Assembly (NCBI GenBank): GCA_036898135.1
Contig: CM072519.1
Coordinates: 71,434,361-71,498,360 of the forward strand
Direction of reading: 5' to 3'
DNA from: Oncomelania hupensis
Taxonomy: Eukaryota > Mollusca > Gastropoda > Littorinimorpha > Pomatiopsidae
Length of the DNA: 64,000 bases
Of the stretch, positions 11,579 to 23,590 are shown one piece after another; position 1 is the stretch's first letter, and each line of letters starts with the position of its first letter. The notes under the pieces are model-generated. The model saw only the letters and a program-made list of their open reading frames with translations, made no database searches and had not been told where the DNA came from. The position numbers were made by a program, and so were the translations under genes.

Positions 11579-12438
11579 CTACATGTATGCCCACGGGGTC
11601 GCCACTAGCTGACACACCCCCTTCACTGTCCGCGCTGCGTGTCTCGCCCGTGTCGCCAGTTGCATCGACGAGGAGGGCTTTCCCTTGCCTTTGCTATCCG
11701 CTTTCTTGGACACCTGTCTGCTTCTGTTTGCTTTGTCCAGATCGATTACCTCGAGAGCTTTTTCTGGCTCTTTTTTTTTTTGTTCCCCGCCGTTGGCTTG
11801 GTCAGTGGGGGTTAGCGCAGGGGGCGCAGCGAAGGCTGAACAGTTGACGTCCCCTCTCCTATGGCCTCCCTGTCCACACTCACGACACTTGAACTGGTTC
11901 TGGCACGCAGCAGCTACGTGTCCCTTCTCCAAGCACTTGTTGCAGAAGGCTTCCTTGCGTGGCATCTCCTTGTGATATAACTTAATGCCGTAAAGTTTCC
12001 AAATGTCACTTCTCTGTCAAGAGGCCTACTGGGCACATTTATGAACACAAATCGTCGCCCAGTCATGAAGCGTGAGAGCTTTCCTTCCTTGTTTCTCGCC
12101 TTTTCGTAGATGAGACCTGACCGTAGAACGCAGCCCAGGCGGACTAACGCCGATTCTATGTCCTTTCCATCCACTGATATTGGAATCTCAGAGATCCAAA
12201 ATTTAGTCACGGGGATCTCCTTCTTGCTAGCATCACGATACGTGAAGGCATGCGCCTCCACCGTACAGCCGCGCACCGGGATTCCCGAAAGGAGCAACGT
12301 ACTGTGAGCGCCCAAAATAGTTTCTACGCCTGACACTTTCTCTGCGGCAGTACACATTTCGTGGGTTTCAAAGCAATTGCCATTGTCGGGTGTAAGATTT
12401 CTGCGCAGCAGAAAAACGGGTGGCACACCCGAAGCCAT
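11579..12438 (-). pseudogene. LINE ORF1, gag-like with CCHC knuckles (Tx1/L1-like)
   Basis: The start is taken at the ATG at 12438 (MASGVPPVFLLRR). The first 170 codons give a gag-like domain without catalytic motifs (TKFWISEIPISVDGKDIE, GRRFVFINVPSRPLDREV). A frame change near 11940 leads to CNKCLEKGHVAAACQNQFKC and a second C-x2-C-x4-H-type knuckle (CRECGQGGHRRGDVNC), then a Lys-rich tail to the stop near 11579. Paired zinc knuckles after a 200-residue N-terminal domain fit Tx1-type ORF1, an RNA-binding protein. The frameshift makes it nonfunctional as read. Confidence 0.8.
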
Positions 12439-12700
12439 GGCTATAAATAAGCTGAGCGCCTACCTATCAATCGCACAACGTAGGCCTATCCAACACAGTT
12501 CACGCAAAACAAATGCAAAAAAATCACATACAGACCCGATGAAAAACACAGACAAGATCATACGATGCAAGCCGCAGCTGAACTCTAACAGCCTACACAC
12601 AAGAGGATATATAGAACGACCCTTATCCTTCACAGAAGCTGAAAGCTATGGAGCTGTCACAAAACAACAACCGACGTCGGCCATTAAACCGGAAGCCCCC

Positions 12701-12890
12701 CAAATGTCGATGTTGAATGTCAGGAGTACCAATGACGTCAACATACCAAATGTCGAAGTTGAATGTCAGGTGTACCAATGACGTCATCAACATACCAAAA
12801 TGTCGATGTTGAATGTCAGGTGTACCAATGAGGTCGTCAATATACCAAATGTCCATGTTGAATGTCAGGTGTTCAAATGACAATACAATG
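12701..12890. repeat. 46 to 49-bp minisatellite with CRE-like core
   Basis: Four units carry CAAATGTCGATGTTGAATGTC and TACCAATGACGTCATC-type segments. The perfect palindrome TGACGTCA (the CRE consensus) is present in the second unit and degraded in the others. One further unit lies at 6949-6985. Confidence 0.8.
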
Positions 12891-12915
12891 CCAATCAGCT
12901 TCATTGTTTGTTTCA

Positions 12916-12916
<1 letters not shown>

Positions 12917-12998
<82 letters not shown>

Positions 12999-13110
12999 CA
13001 ACAACAACTTTAATCTTTTTTCCCTCATAATCATCATCATCATCATTATCAACAACAACATTAATAAATAATCATCGTCGCCATCATAATCATCGTCATC
13101 ATCAACAACA
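12917..13110. repeat. (AAT)n followed by AAC and ATC triplet repeats
   Basis: A nearly pure AAT run occupies about 12917-12994, then AAC and CATC/ATCATC triplets to about 13110. It gives long Asn or Leu runs in translation but no gene. Confidence 0.9.
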
Positions 13111-14136
13111 ACATGAATAAACAAATAAACATAACCCCATTAAATAAATAAATAGTATACAAAAACACGCAACTGCGATATTTATTGCACTGCAGCACGT
13201 GTAGCGACGTTTGTGGTTATAGGAGGTGATGTTTGTGTGGAAATGTGAAAATAGATGAATGAGGTAAAAGATATTATATTGTACTTCGCAGTCTTCAATG
13301 AGTTGTGGCGGCTCTTGTTTACATCACGTGACCTACATTCAGTTTATCAGTCATGGAAATAAATGTGTTACAACGAAGGGAGGGTCTTCATACAGAATAA
13401 AAACTTGTATTGTAAACGACACTTCTGCCTGTGGTAAACACACACACACACACCCACACACACTCAAACGAACGCGCACACGTGCATTAGCACGCACACA
13501 CACGTATACTATTCACACAACAAAAACACTTACACACACTCACGCACAGACACAATTTCCTGAACCTCTAGGGTTTGGTATTTCTAATGTTACTTTCCTC
13601 TTGGGGTTACGCGTGCGTTTTTTATTGGTACTAGATTATTATTGTCTGGTTTTATTCACACTAACATTGCATCACCCTGCAGTTACCCCTGGAAACGTGA
13701 GGATCAAATACCTTGTCCTTCCCTAACTTCCTTTTGTTGAAAGCAGTAGTCCATAATGAGTGCAGTAATTTCACGCAGACTATACAATTATTTAAGACTT
13801 CTGTTTGGGGATGAAATGTTGCTATTTTCCGCTGCCCGTATTTGATTGACTGCATCCTGGTCATAACAGTCCTGCTTACTCCTGCTCTACATTTCTCTCA
13901 TGCAAATCACTCTTCTTCTGCGTCGTCGTCGTTCTTCTTCTTCCCTTCTTCTTTTACTAATCCTCCTCGACCTCCTTGCTCCTACTCTATGTTGCTTCAA
14001 CAACACGTTCAAGAGCACGGTCCGTTCGGTCATACAAAAGATCCATCATAATTATGTAGGTTGTTTTAATAAGGAATTAGCAGACTCAACACCTTATTCG
14101 AGCTTTTGAGATTTTTATTTCTCTTTGTCACAAATG
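13111..14136. other. No gene seen; CA-rich stretch
   Basis: A CACACA-rich segment lies at 13438-13550 and a TTC-rich one at 13913-13965. The 142-codon frame at 13298 mostly spans this simple sequence and is not supported as a gene. Confidence 0.5.
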
Positions 14137-15200
14137 AGAACATCAACATAGCTATACATGTAAAATATACACTATATACATCAACATAGCTATACATGTA
14201 AACTAAACACTATGTACATCAACATAGCTATACATGCAACCTATACACTAGATATATCAACATAGCTATACATGGAAACTATACACTATATACATCTGCA
14301 TAGATATGCATGTAAACTATACACTATATATATCAACATAGCTATACATTTAAACTATACACTATATACATCAATATAGCTATACATGTAAACTATACAC
14401 TACACATCAACGTAGCTATACATGTAAGCTATACACTGTGCACATCAACATAGCTATACATGTACAGTAGGCTACATTACATGATTATTGCTTTAGGTCC
14501 AGCGGACTCTTCCGAGCCAAATCAGGACTGGACAACCCCTGATCCGCATAAAAGATCTGCTGAAACAACCCTAGTGGTAACACTGAAAGCTATCCACCCA
14601 GCCAGTCACTTTACAATAAAGACATTCAACGCAGGGGACGCTGAGGCTGTACTCTAATTTATCGAACCCCTGTTTACAAAATCAAAATGGAATACAAACA
14701 TTATAAATTATTAACAAAACACATACATATAAAATGCCTACATTGCTAAATAATAACATCATAGGAAGCCCTGGCAGAAAGCGTCCAATATTCACAAGCT
14801 GATCCAACAGACCTTACACACAAATAAGGAGTCTTGTCCCGGAAGAGTTTTCAAGAAAAAAGGTAGATGACTGGTCTAGCGAAGAAGAAGATAATATAGC
14901 AGATTGATAGAACAGAGCAGGAATGAGAAAGAGCAAATGAGAAAGACAGCGACAGTGGAAATTTAAAGCACTAAATTTCCAGAAAGTGGGGATACTATTT
15001 ATACTGAAACCCCCGGCACCCTAACGGGGGAAGCTATACATGTAAACTATACACTATGTACATTAAAATAGCTATACATGTAAACTATACACTATATACA
15101 TCAACATAGCTATACATGTAAACTATGCACTATGTACATCAACATAGCTATACATGGAAAACTATACTATACCCATCAGCATAGCTACACATGTAAATAA
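14137..15200. repeat. 38-bp minisatellite, split by a retroposon
   Basis: Units of about 38 bp carry CATCAACATAGCTATACATG and TAAACTATACACTATATA. The left part is 14137-14472 and the right part 15029-15200. The interruption (14480-15028) is the dispersed repeat described separately. Confidence 0.9.
14480..15028 (-). mobile_element. Dispersed repeat (about 550 bp family), longest copy
   Basis: The reverse complement begins near 15028 with CCCCGTTAGGGTGCCGGGGG, includes AGTATAAATAG and ends with AGTCCGCTGGACCTAAAGCA and an ATGTAATGTAG-type tail near 14475. The copy at 6276-6695 shares the 3' 400 bp and the tail, and a diverged piece lies at 38432-38580. No ORF was seen, so it is likely a non-autonomous retroposon. 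Confidence 0.7.
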
Positions 15201-15530
15201 CACTGCTTCTAGTAATATTTCTACATTTCCTTATTGTCATAAAACAAAGTCGGACCTACAAAGTTTTACTGTTCGTCTATTCTTCTCCTCCTCTCTTTCT
15301 GTCTGTCTCTCTGTCTCTGTCTGTCTGTCGCCCTAGTTATTGTGTATCACTCAATAATCAGAATGAAATTGTGTGATTGCGTTGTACGAGTCCTACAAAT
15401 GCTGTATTTAGGTAAGGTGTCCACGTAACCTTTTGATTAGAGAGCGTAGCCTTTGGGACCCTCTTTTCTCTAAGCCAGCTTAATGAAGCAGTGCATAACT
15501 CCTTTCCCTCGCTGCTTTACCTTCTATTGT
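15201..15530. other. No gene seen; short CT-rich segment
   Basis: TCTG/TCTC-rich bases at 15283-15331. Nothing else was recognised. Confidence 0.5.
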
Positions 15531-15867
15531 GCTAAACAGATCCAGCGACCCATTGACAGCTGTTCTAAACAGATCCAGCGACCCATTGACAGCTGTTCTA
15601 AACAGATCCAGCGACCCATTCACAGCTGTTCTAAACAGATCCAGCGACCCATTCACAGCTGTTGTTCTAAACAGATCCAGCGACCCATTCACAGCTGTTC
15701 TAAACAGATCCAGCGACCCATTGACAGCTGTTCTAAACAGATCCAGCGACCCATTCACAGCTGTTCTAAATAGATCCAGCGACCCATTCACAGCTGTTGT
15801 TCTAAACAGATCCAGCGACCCATTCACAGCTGTTGTTCTAAACAGATCCAGCGACCCATTGACAGCT
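15531..15867. repeat. 33/36-bp minisatellite open in several frames
   Basis: About ten units contain CAGATCCAGCGACCCATT and ACAGCTGTTCTAAA; some carry an extra TTG. Because unit lengths are multiples of three, long ORFs exist on both strands (minus strand: AVNGSLDLFRT repeats over about 15480-15980). There is no start context, family resemblance or splice signal to support a gene. Confidence 0.9.
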
Positions 15868-15996
15868 AGGTGGAGTGAGGTGTGTGATGTGCTTGTTTTA
15901 ACCTTGTTGTGTGGTTTGGTGGTGGCCTTCCAAGCACGGTCCCCCATCCAGGTACTAACCATCACGACGTTGTTTAACATGAAACATGGCTAGCGT

Positions 15997-17072
15997 GTGC
16001 CCACACCACTACACTACTGTATATAGACTTTAACTTACAGTGCACACACCACTACACTACTGTATACAGACTTTAACTTACAGTGCACACACCACTACAC
16101 TACTGTATTAAGACTTTAACTTACAGTGCACACACCACTACACTACTGTATATAGACTTTAACTTACAGTGCACACACCACTACACTACTGTATTAAGAC
16201 TTTAACTTACAGTGCACACACCACTACACTACTGTATATAGACTTTAACTTACAGTGCACACACCACTACACTACTGTATAATACTTTAACTTACAGTAC
16301 ACACACCACTACACTACTGTATATAGACTTTAACTTACAGTGCACACACCACTACACTACTGTATATAGACTTTAACTTACAGTGCACACACCACTACAC
16401 TACTGTATATAGACTTTAACTTACAGTGCACACACCACTACACTACTGTATACAGACTTTAACTTACAGTGCACACACCACTACACTACTGTATATAGAC
16501 TTTAACTTACAGTGCACACACCACTACACTACTGTAAATAGACTTTAACTTACAGTGCACACACCACTACACTACTGTATATAGACTTTAACTTACAGTG
16601 CACCCACCACTACACTACTGTATATAGACTTTAACTTACAGTGCACACACCACTACACTACTGTATATAGACTTTAACTTACAGTACACACACCACTACA
16701 CTACTGTAAATAGACTTTAACTTACAGTGCACACACCACTACACTACTGTATATAGACTTTAACTTACAGTACACACACCACTACACTACTGTAAATAGA
16801 CTTTAACTTACAGTGCACACACCACTACACTACTGTATATAGACTTTAACTTACAGTGCACACACCACTACACTACTGTATATAGACTTTAACTTACAGT
16901 ACACACACCACTACACTACTCTAAATAGACATTAACTTACAGTGCACACACCACTACACTACTGTAAATAGACTTTAACTTACAGTGCACACACCACTAC
17001 ACTACTGTATATAGACTTTAAATTACAGTGCACACACCATTACATTACTGTATATAGACTTTAACTTACAGT
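15997..17072. repeat. 43-bp minisatellite, about 25 units
   Basis: Very regular units contain CACACACCACTACACTACTG and ACTTTAACTTACAGTG. Variation is limited to TATATAG, TATTAAG, TAAATAG or TACAGAC at one site and a few point changes, indicating recent homogenisation. No ORF of note. Confidence 0.95.
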
Positions 17073-17814
17073 ACCCAATAACTGGTTACCATTTATATAC
17101 CAATCTTGCTAGTTTGCATTCTGGTTCCTTCTAGTTTGTATTACCGGAATTTAATATATCAGAATAATATTCTTTAGGTAATAGATTTTTCATTTTCACC
17201 GCTGAATTAATTGCCATATTCATAACAGGTCTGATCTGTCTGTTATATTCAGTATAGTTATATGCGTAGATCTGCTTTACTGGCACAAAATTCAAACTGC
17301 TATGGTGAAAGAACAGAAATTATTTTAGAAATTAACAATATTATCCACGGTACTTTGCTGGATTCCATCACATTGAAGAGTTCTTCATAATGGTTGGGCT
17401 GATCGTGCAGCAACCTTTGATGCTTCGATTATTAACTCACACACTAACGATACCATTATCTTCTAAAGAAATGTAAAACTCTATGGAAAATAAATTTGTG
17501 AAAGCGATTAAATTCAATTTCAGTTATAATAAACCTTGTGGAATCACCAGATCAGTTTTAAGCATAGCTCATAAAATAACACTAAACGCAAAACCAAATA
17601 TTGTAAAAATGTGAACTATATTATGCAACAAAACTGCATCTTTGAAGCATGTATTACTTGAATGCAGTCATAGTCGTCATTTGTTGGCAAATGATTTACA
17701 AACTCGGAGTTCTATTTGATAACATAAGTTTTGAATGTGAGGGTTTGGTTAGCAAAAGCTTCTATTGATTCTCCAGTTGCTCGCTTTATTTGATTATATA
17801 TTTATTAATTTTGT
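17073..17814. other. No gene seen
   Basis: AT-rich sequence without supportable genes. Confidence 0.5.
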
Positions 17815-17888
17815 TTTTGGTGTGTGTGTGTGCGAAAGCGAGCGCGCGCGTATGTGTGCGTGTGCGTGAGGGCGCGCGCGCGCGTACG
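17815..17888. repeat. Alternating purine-pyrimidine tract (TG/CG)
   Basis: GTGTGTGTGTG followed by GCGCGCGCG blocks. Such alternating sequence is prone to Z-DNA formation in general; whether it does so here is inference. Confidence 0.8.
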
Positions 17889-17902
17889 TCTTATTTTATG
17901 TA

Positions 17903-18322
17903 CCAAGCTATTGTTTAGTTGAAGTAACTAGCTACCATTCAGACCTCTGTGCCAAGCTACTGTTTAGTTGAAGTAACTAGCTACCATTCAGACCTCTGTG
18001 CCAAGCTACTGTTTAGTTTAAGTAACTAGCTACCATTCAGACATACGTGCCAAGCTACTGTTTAGTTCAAGTAACTAGCTACCATTCAGACATCTGTGCC
18101 AAGCTACTGTTTAGTTCAAGTAACTAGCTACCATTCAGACATACGTGCCAAGCTACTGTTTAGTTCAAGTAACTAGCTACCATTCAGACATACGTGCCAA
18201 GCTACTGTTTAGTTCAAGTAACTAGCTACCATTCAGACCTACGTGCCAAGCTACTGTTTAGTTCAAGTAACTAGCTACCATTCAGACATCTGTGCCAAGC
18301 TACTGTTTAGTTCTAGCACGGA
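17903..18322. repeat. 49-bp minisatellite, eight to nine units
   Basis: Units carry GTGCCAAGCTACTGTTTAGT and AACTAGCTACCATTCAGAC. The last unit decays into a diverged relative up to about 18400. Confidence 0.9.
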
Positions 18323-19054
18323 CCTGTTTACAGGTCGGTGGTTCTAGTAACTAGTTACCATTTAGATCTGTGTGCCAAGATTACTACTTTGCAAACAGGT
18401 TCCTTCTAGCAATAACTACAATTGTACATCCGAAATACTACAGCACCATATGTAGGCAAAGTAACTAGGAGCGATTATGTACACATAGAGTAATTTGGCA
18501 AAAAAAGGTTACTTCCAGCAAAGAATACAACAGCAAGCTGGGAATGAGTAGGCTAGTGACTAATGTTATTGACTAATACCATTGATGTACAAATGTAGTT
18601 GCTTTGCAACTGGTTTCTTGAATCAAACAACAGCACTGGAACCTGGGAATAAAGCCTAAACAGTCCAAAACAAAGAGCTACTGTGTATGTACCAACCTGG
18701 TAGTTACTCCGCAAACAAATATCACATGTAGCAAAGAGCCCACTTGAAAATTCTACTATGTCGTCATACAGTGGCACCGGAAACGGGGTAGGTGGCTGGG
18801 GTAAGTGGGTTAAGGATAGGGGTCAGGGGTCAGACGAAGAAGAAGAAGAAGAAGCAGAAGAAGGAGAAGGTTGATAGGCTACTAATTGATTGCATGAAGC
18901 ACAAAATCAGACATTAATGTTTGCTCTAAGCGCTAGACTGTAATGAAACCAGATTGTCCATTTATGACTAGTCCAAATGAGGGTAGGAGGAGTGGTCATG
19001 GGAAGGAGACTAAAGTTATAGGGGAAGGTCAGAGTGGGGGTGAGAGGGGCAGGA
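18323..19054. other. No gene seen; short GAA run
   Basis: A GAAGAAGAAG stretch near 18834-18868 and decayed minisatellite sequence at the left edge. Nothing else was recognised. Confidence 0.5.
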
Positions 19055-19285
19055 ATGCTGGACTTCAGGGAGTGTGACTTGATGGTGATATGGTGAGTGG
19101 ATGCTGGACTTCAGGGAGTGTTACTTGATGGTAATAGGGTGAGTGAATGCTGGACTTCAGGGAGTGTGACCATGGTGATATGGTGAGTAGATGCTGGACT
19201 TCAGGGAGTGTGATTTGATGGTGATAGGGTGATAGGGTGTGTGGATGGACTTCAGGGAGTGTGACTTGATGGTGATTTGGAAAGT
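19055..19285. repeat. About 46-bp minisatellite, five units
   Basis: Units contain TGCTGGACTTCAGGGAGTGT followed by GATGGTGATA variants. Confidence 0.85.
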
Positions 19286-19439
19286 GGGGGGAGAATTGCA
19301 GGGGATGTTGGTGGAGGAAGAAAATCTGATAAATTATTAAGGTGCATGTACACAAACGCAGATTCTTTAGTAAACAAATTACCAGAATTTGAATTATCAG
19401 TAAGTGGGTTCAGACATTGATTATAATAGACCCAATGTT

Positions 19440-21688
19440 TCCCGATGTGTCGTAAGAGGCGACTAACAGGAGTATGTCAGCACTGCATCACTGCGCGAAA
19501 GTCTTCTACACAGAAGTCACCGGCCAGGACGGAGGAACCTCATGTTACTACAGGTTTAACGACCGTGCTCGAGGCCAAGGCGAGCCACACTGTATTCGTG
19601 GATATCGGCTGTGAGGATTGGGCCCTGCCAGGTCTTTCTTGCCCAAGATACACTGCATGATGAATAAACCATTTACTCCATACCGTATCGGTCGTCGCCC
19701 GGGTCAACAAGGACCGCGCCTTCCGTTGGCCACAAGGACGGAGGCGATAAGTGTGCTACTGATGGACAACTTAGCAAGATCCGCACAAGAAATAACATCG
19801 TCATATGAACCTGGAATGTCAGAACCCTAAATGCAGAGGGAAAATTAGAAGAACTGTCCCACGAGATGGACCACTATCGATGGAACGTTTTAGGGATCAG
19901 CGAACTGCGCTGGAAAGGCCTAGGTAAAACAACGACCGACAAAGACCACAAGCTTTATTTCAGCGGTAGAGATGACAGGCACGAACACGGAGTTGGATTC
20001 TTGGTCCACAAGAACATTCTAGCCACTGTCATGGGTTGCCGCCCAGTCTCCAGTAGACTCATTACCGTCCGTCAGAGAGCAGCCCCTTTCAACATCACCA
20101 TCATCCAAGCCTATGCCCCAACATCAGACTATGACGACTGCGAAGTGGAGGATTTCTATCAAAATCTTGACCAAGTGCCGAAGAAGGACATAGTCATAGT
20201 GGAAGGCGACTGGAATGCCAAGGTTGGCCAAGATGCGCACCACAACTGGGGAGACACATGTGGACCCCACTGCCTACAACAAGACAAATGAAAGGGGTCT
20301 GAGACTGTTGGAGTTTGCTAGATACAACAACCTGATACTGGCAAACACGCTTGGTCTCCACAAAAAATCCAGACGATGGACATGGCACAGTCCCGGCGGG
20401 TAGCATCACAACCAGATCGGTTACATCATGGTCAAGAAACGCTTCAGATCAAGCATCAACATTGGCAGGACACGCACTTTTCCAGGAGCAGACAACGATC
20501 TGGTGATGATGTCTTTCCGGCTTCACTTGAAGAGAGTAAACACAGCAAAGTGCACTAGACTGAAGTTCGACCTGGACAAACTGCAAGACCCGGAGGTGGC
20601 AGAAATATTTCAGGCCACAATTGGAGGGAAATTTGCACCACTGCTCATTTTGGGAGCTGGTGGAGTAGATGTCAACACCATGTCGACTACCACCTTCAAC
20701 TTGGCTGTGACAGATGCCGCTACGGAGATCCTTGGTAAGCACCGGCCAAAGAAGAAGCTGTGGATCACACCTGATCTTGTGGACCTGTGTGGTAAACGAA
20801 GAGAGATGAAAAAGAAAAAGAGCACCTCACAGGGAATGATGCCTACCGAAAAATCAACAATGACATCCGGAAAGGCATGCGCCCAGAAAAGGAGAACTTG
20901 ATAGAAGATCAATGCCAGGAAATAGAGAACAGTCTGAACAAGAACAACAGCAAGAAGGCCTACCAGACAGTGAAGCGGCTGACAAGTGTTAAACAGCCCA
21001 AGGTCTCCACGATTCAAAGTAAGACTGGCATATGCCTTACAGAAGAACAAGAAGTCTTGGACAGACGGACAGAGTACTGCTCTGACCTTTACAACCACAC
21101 ACCAAACGGAGACCCATCAGTTCTAGCATGTCCAGAGAACAGAGAAGAAGAAGAAATCCTCCCAATTCTCCGGGAAGAAGTTGAGGCAGCAGTGTAATCG
21201 CTGAAGAAGGGGATGTCAGCGGGAGTGGACAACATACCCGCGGAACTGCTTCAAGTAGGAGGAGAAGCTATGATTGACACACTCACCATTATCTGTAACC
21301 AGATCTGGCAGAGAGGGGAGTGGCCTACACCAAGGACCCAGTCGATTGTCATCACTCTTCCCAAAACAGGTAACCTTCAGGAATGTGAAAATTACCGCAC
21401 CATCAGCCTCATCAGCCATCCCAGCAAGGTTCTCCTTAAAATAATACTCAACAGGTTGAAACCCCAAGCTGAACAAATCATAGCTGAAGATCAAGCAGGA
21501 TTCAGGGCAGGGCGAAGTACCACTGAACAGATTTTCAACCTCAAAATAATCTGTGAGAAATACCTACAGCACCAACAACATCTATATCATGTGTTCGTAG
21601 ACTTCAAAAAGGCGTTTGACCGAGTGTGGCATGCAGCTCTGTGGGCAACCATGAGAGTGTACAACATCAGCCCTAAAATGATTAAAGT
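19440..21688 (+). mobile_element. RTE/BovB-like LINE with endonuclease and partial RT (copy C)
   Basis: This is the longest copy of the family. After a 5' segment (from about 19440) comes the APE-type endonuclease: WNVLGISELRWKG, GVGFLVHKN, FNITIIQAYAPTSDYDD, EGDWNAKVG (catalytic Asp/Asn), a frame change near 20285, then ANTLGLHKK, RRWTWHSPGG and FPGADNDLVMM (the usual terminal SDH is altered to NDL). The linker (RPKKKLWITPDLVDLC) is followed by the RT N-terminal half: VDNIPAELLQVGG, AGFRAGRSTTEQIFNL and DFKKAFDRVWHAALW. A stop lies near 21196 and the copy ends at about 21688, before the catalytic FADD box. It is thus 3'-incomplete, unusual for LINEs, and another repeat follows directly. Confidence 0.85.
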
Positions 21689-22080
21689 CTATACTTCTGT
21701 TTCTGCCATTGACTGCCTATTTTACTACTACACCACCACATCTTCTTTGGAGACTTCTGCCTTTGCCGCTGTGAGGTGTGGGCTACGTCGGACGCCGCTG
21801 CCACCACTGCCGCGTCCTCCCTTTGCCGTTGGCACCGCTCTGGGTGTTGCCCTCCATCGCCGCTGGGACTCGTCGTTGTACACAGACGACCAGGAGCCTA
21901 CCGTTGGGATCTACAGGCCACACTCTACATCGCACAGTCATACACACACACTTGCATTTCACGCACATAAAACATATTTTCTACTCCTGTGCTTAGTGCA
22001 AGTTACTTTAGTTATGTGTGTGATTGACTGCTATAGTCTTTTTGAGATTAGCTAAAAGACAATAAAGCTACAAACAGTGA
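21689..22080 (+). repeat. Dispersed repeat joined to LINE copy C
   Basis: The right part (CACAGTCATACACACAC, TTTCACGCACATAAAACATA) matches, in inverse orientation, 45990-46090 in tyrosinase intron 2, where it also abuts an RTE LINE fragment. A GCC/GCT-rich middle section (21760-21860) and an AATAAA near 22062 are present. The open frame through here is a read-through of the LINE, not a gene. Confidence 0.55.
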
Positions 22081-22444
22081 ACATTAATTTATAAAGCCAC
22101 TTTATTAGTATTAGCGATTTCCAAGTTTTGCTGGCTTGATTACTCAGCTTGTACTCTTATTTATTTGCAATTTATTTGATTGTTGCTATTGTTACATATT
22201 GTTGTGTGGGCATTCATGTACAGTTTCTAGGAGTTTCAGATTAGACAACGAAGATAATTGTTCGTTAATTGTTGGGTTGGGGGTCCGATAGGGGTTGAGG
22301 GTGGTTTAGATTTCCCAGTATCCTGTGTGTTTGCTGTTGAATAAAAGAGTGTGACTGTACATTTGGCATTGGTGTTAGTTTCTTTGTTTGAGTTTTATCC
22401 CCTCACTCGCTGTTTGAGCTGACGTCGCGGAACCCACTCGGGTG
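22081..22444. other. No gene seen
   Basis: No supportable feature beyond ordinary AT-rich sequence. Confidence 0.5.
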
Positions 22445-22829
22445 ATGTGACAATGTCAGGCTGTGGCTATACTAGGTTGAATTGAATTTCACCCGTCCCT
22501 GCTTTAGTCTTCTGCTAGCGATCTTTTAGAGAATTGCTCCGTCTCGTGTGAGAGTTAAGCAAAGAATGACTGCCTATCTTAGTGGTCAGCAAAAGCCCGC
22601 GAAAACTAGCAATACAAGTGGCGCCTCTACCGGGTGTTTCTGGCCATACGTCAGCTGAATGAGGTCACTGCCTAACTGAGCCAGCGTTAGCGTACACATA
22701 CTTAGCACACAACTGACTTGCGTCGTCTGCTTGGCATCGACTTTAATTTACAAAGGCTACAGCATGCTGAACTATTTAATGCTTAAGAGAAGTCTTAGTG
22801 CAGGGTCTAAATAGCCTTCTGTGACAGGC
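22445..22829 (-). mobile_element. LTR fragment of the 52121-type family (copy 4)
   Basis: This matches 53186-53554 in the same orientation: GACAATGTCAGGCTGTGG, GTCAGCTGAATGA and CGTCGTCTGC are shared. It ends with CTTCTGTGACA, the family terminus on this side. Only about 385 bp of the 1434-bp LTR remain. Confidence 0.7.
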
Positions 22830-23590
22830 TCATAATGTTCCTTATTGAACTTGCAATATTCTACAGGAAAATGAGTGCCCAGAAGAAGAAAAAAAAAGAG
22901 ACAAAACTGGCATCAAAATGCAAATACTGACTTTTATCTTGACCTTGAGGTGATCTTGACCTCTGGATCCAAATGGATCCAAATGGACACTTTTGTTTAA
23001 TAGAGTAACTTATAGCAAATGTTGTATTTTGCAAAAAAACAACCCAAACAAACAACAGTCACCTTGGGATGATTGACCTTTGATGGCCTTGAACTTGGGA
23101 TGACCTTCCCTTTCACATGACCTCTGATGCTCATATACTGATCAAATAATCCAAAGTTGATGCATAATATGGGTCAAATATAGTGCCATTCTACTGTAAG
23201 ATGACAATTAAAAAACAATGTTTTTGTAAGGCCTAAAATGACCTTTACCTTCAAGATGAACGCAAAAACGTCACGTATGTGAATGAAAAATCAAGCTATG
23301 GTCGCTACCTAGTGAAAGCAAAGGGGTTAGTGAAAGATCTAGAAACGGGAATAGCCTTTAATAATAGAACCAAACCAAACAAACAAAACAAGCGCGAACG
23401 GACCTTTCACAGTACAGGTCATTTAACACACCATTTTGTCTTAAATAAAAGTTTGCATAATATGTGTATGTCCCAAATGTAGGCTAATAGTTTTTTTTTA
23501 AAATATTCTTTTTAGTATTATTATTAACATGAATTAAAATTGTTTACATCCAGTAGTCATCAGGCTGTCACCTCTACATCCTGTTCATGT
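22830..23590. other. No gene seen; cluster of TGACCTT motifs
   Basis: Between 22930 and 23260 the motif TGACCTT/TGACCTC occurs repeatedly in one orientation with irregular spacing. This may be an old degenerate repeat. No ORF of note. Confidence 0.4.

Larger units (their letters stand above)
7301..12690 (-). mobile_element. Tx1/L1-like LINE, nearly full length but broken
   Basis: Reading leftward from about 12.69 kb, there is a 5' region, an ORF1 with two CCHC-type zinc knuckles, an ORF2 endonuclease, a reverse transcriptase and a C-terminal Cys-containing region. Order and motifs fit the Tx1 group of L1-type LINEs, in which ORF1 is gag-like. Multiple frameshifts and a DNA-element insertion (9012-9778) make it inactive. 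Copies of one minisatellite unit lie on both sides (6949 and 12701), suggesting insertion into that repeat. The clade assignment is by motif only. Confidence 0.8.

Noticed and set aside
15997..17072. CRISPR-like array
   Set aside because: Units are contiguous and nearly identical with no unique spacers, in a eukaryotic setting. The same holds for the other tandem arrays.
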